Assembly: GCA_013397695.1 (NCBI GenBank)
Contig: VYZI01000570.1
Span: 1-64,000, forward strand
Reading direction: 5' to 3'
Origin: Centropus unirufus
Taxonomy: Eukaryota > Chordata > Aves > Cuculiformes > Centropidae
Length of the DNA stretch: 64,000 bases
The notes under the pieces were generated by a model. The model saw only the letters and a list, made by a program, of their open reading frames with translations. It was not told the DNA's origin and made no database searches. Shown piece by piece: positions 1-11,300 of this stretch (position 1 is the first letter of the stretch; the number at the start of each line of letters is the position of its first letter). The translations under genes were made by a program, and so were the position numbers.

Positions 1-959
1 TATTTAAATTTTTTTCTTTTTTGATTGCGAGAGAGGTCTTGTTTCTCTTTCAAGCCCTGCTTGAAGCTGCTCTCGGGTATGTCCTGTACTTTGTGCAGAT
101 ATGTGATGTATGCGCGTCTCTACCTCGGCCGTCTGTCTGTCTTTCTCCTCTTCTCACTCCTGTTTAATATGGAGCAATTTTCTGGAGGCTCGGTGACTCC
201 CTCCTTAGGGTCACATTGAGTTCGAATCCGACTGAAGGTGCAGGAATCCTGCAACGGGGGAAATAAGAGAATAGAGAGAATGGGGTCAAGTTGGCTGCTT
301 AGAGGCCACAACTCCCACAGCTGCCTTTAAAAAAAAGGATATATATATGTAATATTTGGCTTTCCTCGCCATATTACAAATTGTATCCTCCCTTTTCAGG
401 TACTTTCTTTATAGCTTAAAGCCCTCTCTTCCTTGTGCCTCCCCCCTGCATCTCCTGTTAGGGGAGAAGAGGGGGGGAGAGAAAATAAAAGGAAAAGAAA
501 TGGGGGGGAGAGAAGAGGGGAAAAAATAAAACCCATTGAGTTTAGGCAAATAAGGTTTGGTCTCCGTATCCTATTACAAAGCACTTTGAATATGCAAGAC
601 ATCACACAAGACCAGTTATTCCAGTTACGACAAACTTAAAAAGAGAAAAAAAAAGAGAGGCATGTTTAGATTGTAATTTGTTAGAGCAAGAATCGTATTT
701 AAAACTGTCTTTTAAATTATTTTTTTCCAGCCTTGCATTGTATCCAGCCTTTTTCTGATGTCTAGGGTTTTTTTTTCTCATTATTATTATTATTATAATC
801 TTTCCGTTGAGTTTAGGAAGACCGCTGCGAGCAACACATTTTCTGTATTTTTGTTCCTGTATCTTGGAGGAGAGTTGGCAGGGATTCTGTGGTTTGCAGT
901 TACACAATATGTTATCATGTTTTTAATCACTAAATCATTGCAGTGGTTATAGATTTACA
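1..959. other. AT-rich noncoding stretch with purine run
   Basis: No gene is recognised. The stretch has T-runs, a 71-base purine-rich run at 461-531 and a short (TTA) microsatellite at about 778-799. A pyrimidine tract ending TTTTCAG|GTACTT lies at about 384-404. The sequence borders the CpG-rich block and may be promoter-proximal. Confidence 0.5.
461..531 (+). repeat. Long polypurine run (G/A), three interruptions
   Basis: Seventy-one bases are all G or A except single T bases at 486, 501 and 527. They include two runs of seven G. Such mirror-like purine tracts can form triplex (H-DNA) or G-rich structures. The run is seen directly; structure formation is inferred. Confidence 0.8.
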
Positions 960-993
960 GTCTTAGGGTATTACTGCGAGGAGCAGCGCAGAC

Positions 994-1035
994 CGTATGT
1001 GCGGGAACATACGAGAGCATGCAGTTAACATGCTC
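994..1035. repeat. Two adjacent perfect inverted repeats
   Basis: CGTATGT (994-1000) pairs perfectly with ACATACG (1007-1013) across 6 bases. Immediately after, GAGCATG (1015-1021) pairs perfectly with CATGCTC (1029-1035) across 7 bases. Each 7-bp arm alone is unremarkable. Two touching pairs at the edge of a CpG-rich block are less expected. Confidence 0.75.
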
Positions 1036-1319
1036 GTGAACTTTGCTTTTAAATCATTTCCCGGCCGAGCTCTGGCGGAGAGGAGAGCGAGCGTTTTGGC
1101 ATCACCCCTCCACGTACTTGAGGAAAGTTTGTGGCACCCTCCCGGCAGGGCAGGAGCTCCGATGGGTGTTGTGGGCGACCTGTCCCGCGGCGCAGGCGGT
1201 AAGCGGCGGGTCAGGGGGCACGAGGGGCGGCCGGGGGGAGCGGGACGCCTTGCCAGCCACCCTCTGCTCCCGTTTCCCCCTTTATTATGTAACAGAGCCC
1301 TCGGCAGCATTAAAAATTC

Positions 1320-1360
1320 AGCATTACAAGCTGATTGTAATGCTCCCTCATTAGGGAGCA
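1320..1360. repeat. Two overlapping perfect inverted repeats (10-bp and 8-bp arms)
   Basis: AGCATTACAA (1320-1329) pairs with TTGTAATGCT (1335-1344) across GCTGA. TGCTCCCT (1341-1348) pairs with AGGGAGCA (1353-1360) across CATT. The two share TGCT, so they are mutually exclusive or stacked stem-loops, or dyad protein sites. The first contains ATTACA/TGTAAT homeodomain-like words. No known RNA family is recognised. Confidence 0.8.
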
Positions 1361-3204
1361 CTGTCTGGTCCGGCATTAAGCGCAAGACGGAGCGTGGCTT
1401 TTCGGCTGTAGCACGGGCAGAGGCTGGGGAGGGGGGCTTGGCCGTGCGTCCTGGACCCCTGACCCCCGGCAGCACCCGTGGGCGGCAGCGGGGCCACGCC
1501 GGGCTCTCTGCCGCCCCGCAGCCAGGCCTGGGGCTCCCGCTCTGCCTCTCAGACAAGGGTTTTCCTCCTGCCCTGGCCTCCTTGCGGGAACCCAGCTTCC
1601 CAAGCCACCCTCCCGCCTGGGTCCTGCTCCGCAGGCCACCTTCGGCCAGAGACAAAAGCAAACAAAAGGCATATTCCAAGGGAATGAAACTCCACGTCTG
1701 GACGCAGAGATTGCTTTGCTGTATTTGTATTTTTTTCCCCCACTCTTTTTTTTCTCTCTTTTAAACGCGGTCATTTTGGGAGGAGCAGGCAGCTGGAAGT
1801 TTGCTTCGGCCCCTCTCCCGCACGGCAGCGGTGCCGCTCGCAGCAGCGCTGGCCCTTGGATGCTGGAGCCCCCGTACCCTCCCTCCCACCCCGCCGCTGC
1901 CTTTTGTTCCCGCAGGACCAAGCCAAGGTGCTGCTTGGGCGTGCGGAGGCGATGCGGGCGGCCCTGCACGCCTGGCACCTTCGCCTGGCCTCGTCGTGGC
2001 TGCTGTCAAACCAGGGCCCGCCGGCGGCCGCTTTGACAAAAGCTGAGGCGCGTGTCCCGCTTTCATCTCTCTGTTTTGACCCCCCGCCCCGGTTCCCGTT
2101 GGTGTCGTGCCGGAGGCCGGGAGCAGCACGGAGGAGCAGATTTCCTTCAGGCCTGGCCAGCAGTTGAACGGCTTCAGCGGGGATCGCTAAATCCCAAACT
2201 GATGGACATATGGCTGGCTGCGCTCGCCTCCCCATTAACGCTTCCTTCCGCTTTCCTAAATAATAACAGTAATAATAATATTAATAATAATAAATGATGT
2301 ATGGAGAGGCTGCAAAACGACCAGCGGGCTTTTACATCAACTTTATTCACATGCAGTGTTCTGCTGGGGCTCGAGGGTTTCCCCCGCCGGCGCCGGGCTC
2401 GCTCGTCTGCGGTGGGAGAGCTTCCAGCAGCTGTATTCCAGTGGGCTCCGTGGTGGTGCGCGCACCAGCCATGCCGAGGTGCCAGAGCTGGAAGGGTGTT
2501 CTGTGCTGGAGAGATAGGTGCAGTTCAGGAGGGATGGGCTGGGAAGAGGCCGAGCGTTTTCACGGCTCCCCGCTTCCCTTTGCCAGAGCGTGGCCGAGGT
2601 TCGGCCTTTGTGTGGCTTTGGGGGCTGCGTCCGGCTGGTGGGAGAAGAGGGCTGTGAACAAAGCTGGGTCCCACCTGCTCACCTGGACCCGGCTACGTGC
2701 GGGACCCCCATGCCGCTCGCGGGGCAGTGCCTGTCCTGGCACTCTCTTGTGATTGACCAGTCACGAGTGCTTCAGCCTGGGTGAAGCCCCTGGGGACAGA
2801 GTGAGGTGTCCGTGGGTGCTGCCCCCCTCTGCGCTGCTTCTGTTTCCTCATGGCGGGGCGACCCTCGCGCCCCTCTGGTAGCCCAGCCCTGCCATCCCTG
2901 CGGGGAGGCGAGGGAAGACCAAAGGGAGGAACTTCTCCAGTGGGAATCAGGGCTGCCCTTTCCTCCTCCCTCCCTTCCTTGTCAGCCAAAATTCGGGCCA
3001 GGTGTCCAGCGCGTGGCGGCGCAGCGGCGACGAGGCTGTCGAGGGCTGTCGTGGCAGGAGAGTGGGAATCAAAACATCTGTGCGCAGGCCTGGGCGCCGC
3101 AGCCTCTAATGGTTTTGACGGAGCTGTTGTGGTCTGTTGTCTGGAAAATCTGCATTCTGCGCCGTGCCCGAGGGGGGCCGCGGCACCGCAGACCATGGCG
3201 GTAC

Positions 3205-3214
3205 CTAAATATAA
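3205..3214 (+). promoter_or_regulatory. MEF2-type site in the CpG-rich block
   Basis: CTAAATATAA fits the MEF2 consensus YTAWWWWTAR at every position. It is the only AT-rich island in very GC-rich surroundings, which makes it stand out. Function is inferred from the motif alone. Confidence 0.4.
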
Positions 3215-3240
3215 CCGCCTCGCGCCGTGGGGTGAGGTGA

Positions 3241-6200
3241 GGGCAAGAGGGAGCAGGGCCGCCCATCCCGCCTCCTGCTTTGTCTCCGATCTGGGATTCA
3301 TGCATTTTTGTTTGCTCCCGAGGTTGGGTTTGTATGTAGGCAGGGATTGGAGAAAGGGATAAATTCCAGTTAGTCCAAAAAAAAAAAAAGGAAAAACAGG
3401 GTGGATGAGTCGGGCTTCCCTCACTGCTGACAGCTGCGGAAGCAGTGATCCTTGCCGCTGGGTCGGGGATCCCACTGGACCTGGAAGCCTCACTGTGCTC
3501 CTGCCTCGCAGCCGCTGGTGGAAGGGCAGGCCGTGCCAGCCGCCTCGTGTCGGTGTTTCTTCTTCCCCCCGTAGGTGCCATGGGTCTTGCTCAGATCCCA
3601 CAGCGCTGGCATGGAGCAAGCATTTTCCAGCGCTTCCTCCTTGGCTCTGCTGGACAGACATGTCCATCTGTCCATCTGTCGGTGAGGGAGGTGGGTGTTC
3701 ATCTCCACAGCAACGCTGGCTGGAGAGCAGTGGTATTCGTGCCAGGTGTGCGCTGTGTGTCTTTCCAGAGGCGGACTCTAAACACAGTTTAAAGTTCATT
3801 CCCATCTGAAATTATTTTTCAGTTGGGGATGTTGGAAAGGGAGACCTGCACCGGCGGCCACAGCTGATGGATGGCTCCTGGTGTATTCCAGGAGCCACCA
3901 AGGAGGGGCCTACAGTCCCAGCTGTGTGGGGCCAAGCCTGGCCAGTCAGCAAGGTGGAAGGATGGTGGGATGGTCTGGGTGCTGAGGAGCCCTGCTGCTC
4001 TCTGGCCACCCCGCTCTGCTCCTGAGTTTGCTGCTGGGAGTTGGACACTTAGCTCTTGATTGTAATTTCATTATGTCACAAGTGCCAAACATGCCTCTTG
4101 CTAATAAAAGGCAAAGCAGAGCAGCAATTTATTTTTTTTTCTTCCTTTGGAAAACAAACATTTTCCAGTGTTTTTGGTTGCGTGGTCCGCATTGCTGAGG
4201 AGCAGGAGGATGCTGGCCTTGGAGTGCCTGGGCTTTCAGGTCTTAAATCTGGTGAGGGCTGAGCTGCGTGTGTTCCTTCACTCAGCAGTAAAAGGTTTTC
4301 TCCCATCCTCCCCCCATCCAGTATCTGGGAAAGTGGAGCCCGCAGGGCCCGTAACATGTTAGGTCTTAGTAAGTGTTTATTTTAGTGGCCCAAGCATGCC
4401 TGCCAGAGAGTAGGTCCTTCCTTAGGGAGGATGGGAACAGAATGCACTCCAGGAGCTGCTCCCGAGCCCTTGGATCCATGGCAGCAGCAGCAAGGCACCC
4501 TGCGTCCTGCCTCGCCTTTACCTTGGACTCAGAGCCGTGCTTGCCTGGCTGGTGGTAGCCTTGCTCTAAAATGGCTGGTTGGCTTGGTTCAGTAACAGGA
4601 GTTTTAACTCTCCATTTGCCACGCTGCCACCGACCGCCTTGTGCAAACAGACTGATGCTCGCAGAAGAATTCAGAGCACGTACTTCAGTGTTGATAGCAA
4701 CATCGCAATGATGTGCTTGATCCCGCTAGGTTGGTTTGCTGAGTTTCCTGAGCATGACGTATGGTGATGGGCTTGGAGGTTTTTGGTCTTTCCTTCTTGT
4801 TATAGCAGAGCTGAGTGCAGAAAGGGGAGGTGAGGGAGGTGCCGAGCTGCAGCCAGCTGAATTGGAATCAGGTGTGCGTGGTTTGGGCTGAGAGCTGCAG
4901 TCAGCTGAAAGTTGTTTAGTGTGATGAAGAATTTGGAGGTTCTTCACCGAGGTATTTCGGTGAGGTATCACGTAGTGGGACGATGTGCCACCAGACCCGG
5001 AGGTTAGTTCAGAAGACTGAGTACACGTAGTGTGTGGTGCACAGAGCTACTTGGTGTCTTAGGTGCGTGCTTGAGAGTTACAGGAGCTGCAAACCAGAGC
5101 TGCTCTGGCGGTGTGAAGGTATTCTGGATTTGGGCTGTGTATGGCAGCTTCTGTGTTTTCCCCTCCCTCTCACCTTCCTGAAGCCAGTGCGTGAACCCTC
5201 GGAGAGCTCTGGAAGCAGAGCAGGCAGCCTGCCCCTCAAGTGCTGGGTGCAGTGAGTTCCTGCAGTACGGCTGCAGAGGCGATGCCACGAGGCTGTGGTT
5301 CTCCTTGGGTTTGCTCTTTTTGATGGCGTTCGATGTCCATGTGCAGCGACGGACCTGATCTTGGATGAGCATGAGTGGCGAGCGGTGGCGGCTGACACTG
5401 CCCCGCCTTCTGAGGAGCGGTACCCATGGGTGGTGTGGCTCTTTGCTCCCACTGTGTGTCTCCCAGCCAGGCCGAGGTTGCTTTGTGCGAGCTGGCGTGT
5501 GAGCGAGTGAATCCCTGCCGAGGGGCTGTGGGCTGCCCCGAGGAGCAGGAGCACGGCTGGCCGCCTCGTCCCCGCTGTCCTTGCGTGGTTCCCATTGGCA
5601 GCCCCTGACTGCGCCAGACAGAACTGTAGATGTCAGGCTTTGCACAGAAAGGAGAGCGAGGAGGGAGGGCGAGGGAGAGACAAGCGTGCAGCAGCGGGGC
5701 TGTGAGTTTCAGATTAACCTTCTGCTTTGTTGGTGTCTAATGCGAGGTGCCCCGGCCCCCCCCAGCACAACGCAAGCCGTGGACTGAGAGCTGGCTTCGC
5801 TTCCATGCAGAGGAGCGGGAAGGCGGCATCCTGCTAGGGCTGAGCTGGCGTTCCGGTGCTGGGGCTGGGAGTGGGGCTTCCTTCCCCAGCAGAGCTGGGG
5901 ACACGGGGATGGCAGGTGCGGCACTGGGCCTGGCTGAAGGCGCCCAGTGAGTCCCACTGGGGCTGGTGGGGCTTGCTGCGTCCCCCAGGGAGCTGCAGTC
6001 AGCACTTTCACCTCCGGCTTCGAGGAACAGGAGCTCCGGTCTTTCCCCTGGGAGATGGGTCGGCAGCACCCCGGTGTTTGCTCCTCGAAAGCTCCTTCAG
6101 ATGTCAAAGCCTAATTTTCTCCTCTTTAATTTTCTCCTGTTAATTTTGTCCCTTTTAGTCGTACATATTTCCTTCCCCAATTCCTTTCTTCTTGCTGTTT

Positions 6201-6360
6201 TTCATCTTCCGTAGAGACAGTTAAAAGCAGCTTAACACTGTGAGCTTGTTTGGAAGTCAAATGATCCGTTTGAGCTCTGACGCTGACTTTGGGCAAGGCA
6301 CCAAATGTTTGCCTCAGCTGGAGTATGAAATGGGATAATACATAGTTCACATGCAGAGAC
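3241..6360. other. Noncoding stretch without recognised gene
   Basis: GC-moderate intronic-type sequence. It has a poly-A run at about 3377-3389, a short 8-bp tandem (TGTCCATC-like) at about 3660-3678, and a pyrimidine run ending CCCCGTAG|GTGCCA at about 3573. Nothing else is recognisable. Confidence 0.5.
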
Positions 6361-6560
6361 TGTAAGTGGGGGTTAATTATGAAAAATCATAATGTGTCTT
6401 CAATTCCCAGAGCATTGTTACATCCTTAAATTTTGTTCTTTGTTTCTTTCTCAATTCTTCTCCCCCCCTCAGCTCCCTCCCAGATTACTCACAAGCTGTT
6501 ACACTTCATTCCAACTGGTTTCTGGTATATAAATACTTTCCTACCTGGGGGTGCAGTGTT
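6361..6560. promoter_or_regulatory. AT-rich element with dyad and TATA-like word
   Basis: ATTATGA (6376-6382) and TCATAAT (6387-6393) form a perfect inverted repeat around AAAA, a layout used by paired POU/homeodomain sites. A TATATAAATA word lies at about 6525-6535. The segment looks like a small enhancer-type island or a decayed element. Only the motifs are observed. Confidence 0.25.
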
Positions 6561-9500
6561 TTAGCCATGATTGCACTGGAGTCCTTAGAGAAGGGTGTCC
6601 TTTCCTCCCTTATCCACGTCAGAGATGAAGTAATTCATGCTGTAGGCCTTCCTTGTTTCCCAATGCTTTGCATGTGCCTGGAGATTTTCTTCTGGCACCT
6701 TGGAGAGGAGGGAGGCAGCTGGGGTAATGCATGGCAGACCTGAACCCAGCTGGGCCGTGGCCAGTGGCCGAGTATCGTGTGGTACCTGTGCATCACACAA
6801 GTGACTGCGCTTCTGGATGGCACAGCAGGGTCCTGTTCCCCTGCCTCCTGGCCACGGTTACCGCTTGGCTTGGCTGCAAAGCCTTGCTATGTGGGAGCAT
6901 TGCGGATGCCCAGAGTCCTGCTTCAGTTCGGATCGGGGAGGAGAGGTGAATATCCTTGTCTGAGCCGGGTTTTTCACTGGGGTAATGTGTGTGGTGAGTG
7001 CTGGGGTGGGGATGGGGAGGGAGGTACCTACCATGCAGGTGGGGTGTGGGGCGTTATCCTGGGCAGATGGGTTGCCTGGAACCACCCGGCACCTCCCAGC
7101 AGGTGGGTCATACTGGAGACCTGTGCTCTGGTACTGGAGAAATGGGGCTGGTTGTTTTTTATTTCGTGACATCTTTTCATCCTTCCTGGTTTTGCTGCTT
7201 TCTGGAGCACACATTGCTGTTGTGGTGGAGGCCTGGTCAAGGCCTGGTTGTGTTGGCAAGGGTTTGTTGTCTTTAAAGAGTACAAATCTGTATGGAAGTG
7301 TAGGCAGCTGTGCATTTTGAGCTCCATCCTCTTCCAAGGATGTGATCCTGTAGGCATCTCATTGGTTCTGCAGTGCAGCTGGAGGGAGAAGCGGCATGGA
7401 GAGGCATGACAGTGGTTGGCTTGTGTTATTGTCCATGGAGTTAGGACGGTGGAAGAGAAGTGTGCAGCCTCACCACAGGCTGTGCTGGAGAAGGGCTGGG
7501 AGGAAGAGTCTGGTGGTGATGCTGCAATGGCGAGCAGAGGGGAGAGGAGGTGTGGCACCAGGTGTTGCTGCCAGCCTGTGCCCTTTGCTTGTAGCATGGG
7601 ATGCCCAGCCCGTGGGGGCTTCGGTGAGCATCTCGTGCCCCTCTGCTATTTGAGAAAACAGTTGCTTGGTCGATAGCTGTGTCTGATGGAGCTGACTTGG
7701 ATTTTTTTCTTGGTTGCCTTGATTTATCCAGTCTCTCCACTTCATTTTGAGTGGCATGGAAGTCCTGGAGGTTTGCATGAGATCCTGGAAATTCCTCAGG
7801 TGGTGAGTCTGCTGCCAGCACAGCCCTGTGTGAAAAGCTCCCTTCATGGCAGGCTTGCAGCAAGCAATTTCACCTGGGACTGCAGATGTTTGGGTGACTG
7901 AGCCAAGCTCTGGAGGTGCCCAGGAGATTGCTCAGAGCTTGCTGTGGATGGTTGAGCTCTGCTCTGCACTGTGCTGGCTGGCTGGGGTCTGCCTAACAGC
8001 AGAGGTGGCATAACTGGTTTCTTTTCACTTGAAACCTTCCAGCTGTGCCCCGGGGCTGTAGTCCTGGTTGCCAGAAGCCCTCTGCATGTTCTTCCTGCTG
8101 TTGACAAAGCTACTGGAATTGTCCAAGCAACCACTCCTCCCTTGTTACTTCTCTGAGTAGCACCGCTTTATGTCTCTGAAGTGATCTGTAGTCTCAGGTG
8201 TTGAGTTTTCCTTCCATTTAGTCCAAGTGGCCACTGGGCTGTGAAACATTGGTTGCTTCAGGCAGGAGCTGGATGTCAGGACCCTGGTTTTAATTCCTTC
8301 AGCCGTGGTTTTCTCAGCCTCTTCTTGCTTCTGAGTGTGAAGCCCGTGAAATAGCAATGATTAGCAAGATGCTTTTGATGAGATTTGGCAAGGAACACTG
8401 GCCATCCTCCGGAGATCATGGATTACACGGTGTCCCTGTCACTCGTCTTCAGCGTGATAGAGCTGTCTGTTGAGCTCTGTCCTCTGTCAAAAGCACGGCT
8501 GGGCCTCTTCTGGTACGCCAAGGCAGGGACAGTGTGGTGGCATGGTCTACTGAATTGGTAAGGCCAAACAAGAAGTAACCAGAGCGCTGGTTATTACAGA
8601 AAGCAAAGAGCATGAGCAAACCAGCTTCTCCTCACTGCCTGCCTTGGCTGGTGCAGGAGGAGCTGGGTGCCTCGCTGAGCTCTGTGGAGGATTTGGAGCT
8701 TCAGAGATTTAGGTGTCACCTAAATAGAAACAAACTGGCCAGCAGGAAGCTTGGGAGTGAAGTTCTCATCTGAACTTGCTGTGCCTTCTTCATCTGGAGC
8801 TGGCGAGGGGGGTGGGAGCAGGGAGGGAGCTGCTGGTGCGCCGCGGCCAGGGGCTCCGTGGGTGGGTTGTGGTGGTGAGGTCCTCCTGCTGAAGTTCTCC
8901 AGTAGTGGGACCTGGAGAATGTTGAGTAGAGCGGTGTCAGACAGAGCCTCTGTTTTTACTTGTGATGGTGCCCAGTGAGTCTGCTGCATTTTAAGATTCA
9001 AAAAAAGATGGGAAACAAAAAAAACCTACAGCCTTCCATTTAAACATAGCATTCCGGGAGGTAAAAGGTGGTATTTTTGTCTTGCTCTTCCACATTCAAA
9101 ATATTGGGGGTTTTCAAAGTTGTTTCTGTGTCTTGTTGGAGGCCTTGCTGGATCATGGGGCAGGATGGATCCTTTCTCACTTCTGTTTTTATTTACCTTC
9201 ATTAAGACTCCCCCACTCTCTTTGTCGCTGTTACCTGGCTGCTGAGCAGTACGGTCCCTGCCAACGGTACCAAGCGATGCTCCTAGCTCTGCCCACCCCC
9301 CCGGCTCTCAGAAGATGAGGGGGATCTGGCCCAAGCCCTCCGATGGCAAAGCAGGGGAGGGAAGGGTGTGATTTGGGAAGGGGCAGCCTCCCTCCTGCTT
9401 CCGCTCCCCAAGTCACCTTCAGAGGATGTGCCAGACCGTGAGGGTCTCGGGGTAGCTTTCACCCGCAAATAACGATTGTGACTGCTTTCAGGGTTTGTTC

Positions 9501-11300
9501 CTGACAACCAGAAATAAGAGGACTGAGAAACTTATGGTACAGATCCTTGACAGAAGGAGGAGATAAGGCTTCTTTTGGTAGAAACGGCTACTTTGGGTAC
9601 TGCAGCAGAAAATAGAGGGTTTTTTCTTTAATGTTTTCAGTGTGTGCTGAGTGTAAAAGTTTGTGAGGCTTTTTTTTTTTTCCTAAGGTTTCTTCTTCCT
9701 TGTGTGAGCCTCTTGCACAGCAGAGGAAGAGAAGCACTTAACAAAAATAGAGCATGTGTTTTCCTAAAATGAGATTGCTGTGGCATGTTTAGGACTTGAA
9801 ACTGTGTGACTTTGAAGTTGACTTCATTTCACGCTGGTGATATCCTTTTAACTGTCTTAAGTAAACAATGCAATTCAGCTCTGAAAGGCATCTTGTGAAA
9901 AGCTGTGCTTGGTTTCTAACTCCGTTTCAAAGATTCTCATCAGAAATACCCTCTGCTTACGAGCAACCTTCCCTACTTAGAAGAGTTTGCATTGATTTAT
10001 TATTATTTTTTCAAAGGATTTACTTGCACATTAGAATGCCCTGTGGACTTATTTTCAGTTCAGGAATGGTTTATTTTACTATGGCTTAATTGAATTGGAA
10101 ACAGTTCTGAGCTGTACCAAAGCTGGATGATTTTGAACCAAAACAGGGGTGTCCACAAGCAGTTTACACAGTGCTGAGCAAAATCGTGCTGCGTTCCCAC
10201 ACTGTATGTTGAGTTTCTGTTGTTTACTCGTGTCTACGGGCTCTTGGCAAGTCAATCTCAGAGTGGGCTCAGCATGGTGCTGTGCAGGGGCAAGAGGAGG
10301 CAGAAGCAGGAATGGTGTTGCAGAGGCTGTCTTCTTGCATGTATTTGAAGCTGACAGCTACTAAGGGCAGTCTTGCTTTGGGTGGTTTTTGCTGGCACAG
10401 AGCTTTGGTGCAGGGGCAAGGGGAAGTAGTTTAGGGAAGGGACCTGAGTTAGAAAACTGCCAAAGGAGGAGGGGGGAAAAAAAGCTTCCTCAAAATTTTT
10501 TTATATAAATATAATTTTTTTTTCCAGCTTCCCTTTAATTTGAAATAATCGTGTGACACTGTGTGTGGCTGCAGACGTTGCTGTGCTGAAGCAGGGAGCA
10601 GGACGTGCAGAGGCAGGAATGGATGCCCTTCCTGAAGGAGTGATGGCAGGAGGAGCTGCTTGTTTTCCTACTGCGCTGAACTGGGGCCGAAGTGTGTGTT
10701 TGGTGTGGGGCTGCTGGAGAGGAAGGCACTGCTTTTAGTGTGGTTTAATTTTTTTTGTTTCTATTGGTGTTTTCTCCTCCTCCTTTCAGGTATGGTTAAA
10801 GTTCCCTGTGTAGCCTTCCAGGACTGGCTGTGCAGCAGCTCCATCCTGCTTTGGGAGGAGGAGGAGCTGGTCCCTGCAGTGTCCTGGGCTCCATCTGAGT
10901 GTCCTTGTCTTTTTGGCAGCCCCAGCACGGGGAGCCGCTACTTCTGCTTGGGCTGAGGGTGGGAATTGCTAGACTCTTCCCCTGAGCAGCCAGGGTGCTT
11001 GGTAGCCAGGGGCCGTGTCCCTGGGCACTGCTGCATCTGCACAGCTCCAGCTTCTGCTGTGGGTTTTGTGCCCTGGTCAGTTCTTCCACCAAACCTGCCA
11101 CCCCTGCTGGAGCAGGCACATGGAGAAACCGTTTAGCTTGGATTAGTTATGTTCGTATTTTCGCCTGCTTAAATGAATAAATACCTTTGCCCTCTCCCTA
11201 GTCCCCAGTGGTGGGGCTGGCCAGTGTTATTCTGAAGTCTCTCTCCTGTTCCCCGAGACCTTCATACATAACCTGAATATCTCCATCTCCTGTCGTCTAT
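6561..11300. other. Noncoding stretch, G/T-rich on the + strand
   Basis: No gene is recognised. Long G- and T-rich sections (about 6940-7620 and 8640-8990) fit transcribed intron. An AT-rich patch (about 10490-10530) ends in a T-run followed by CCAG. A pyrimidine tract ending TTTCAG|GTATGG lies at about 10773-10797. Confidence 0.5.

Larger units (their letters stand above)
960..3240. promoter_or_regulatory. CpG-rich block, candidate ZFHX3 promoter/first-exon region
   Basis: By eye this is the most GC- and CpG-rich noncoding part of the window, especially at about 1040-1260, 1380-1530, 1790-2120, 2370-2420 and 3000-3240. It is flanked by AT-rich DNA on the left. CpG islands usually mark vertebrate promoters. 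The distance to the first coding exon (about 52 kb) is plausible for a bird version of ZFHX3 intron 1. Donor-like words on the + strand are GCG|GTAAGC at 1198/1199 and GGG|GTGAGG at 3231/3232, either of which could end a noncoding first exon. The block also contains perfect inverted repeats and a MEF2-type site. It could instead be an intronic or orphan CpG island. No TSS can be read from sequence alone. Confidence 0.5.

Noticed and set aside
997..1764. 255-codon open frame on the + strand in the CpG-rich block
   Set aside because: It overlaps equally long frames on the other strand, has Arg/Pro/Gly-rich composition typical of chance GC-rich frames, and matches no known protein.
2693..3805. 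370-codon open frame on the - strand
   Set aside because: It lies in GC-rich DNA where stops are rare. It has no recognisable domain, low-complexity composition and no exon-like borders.
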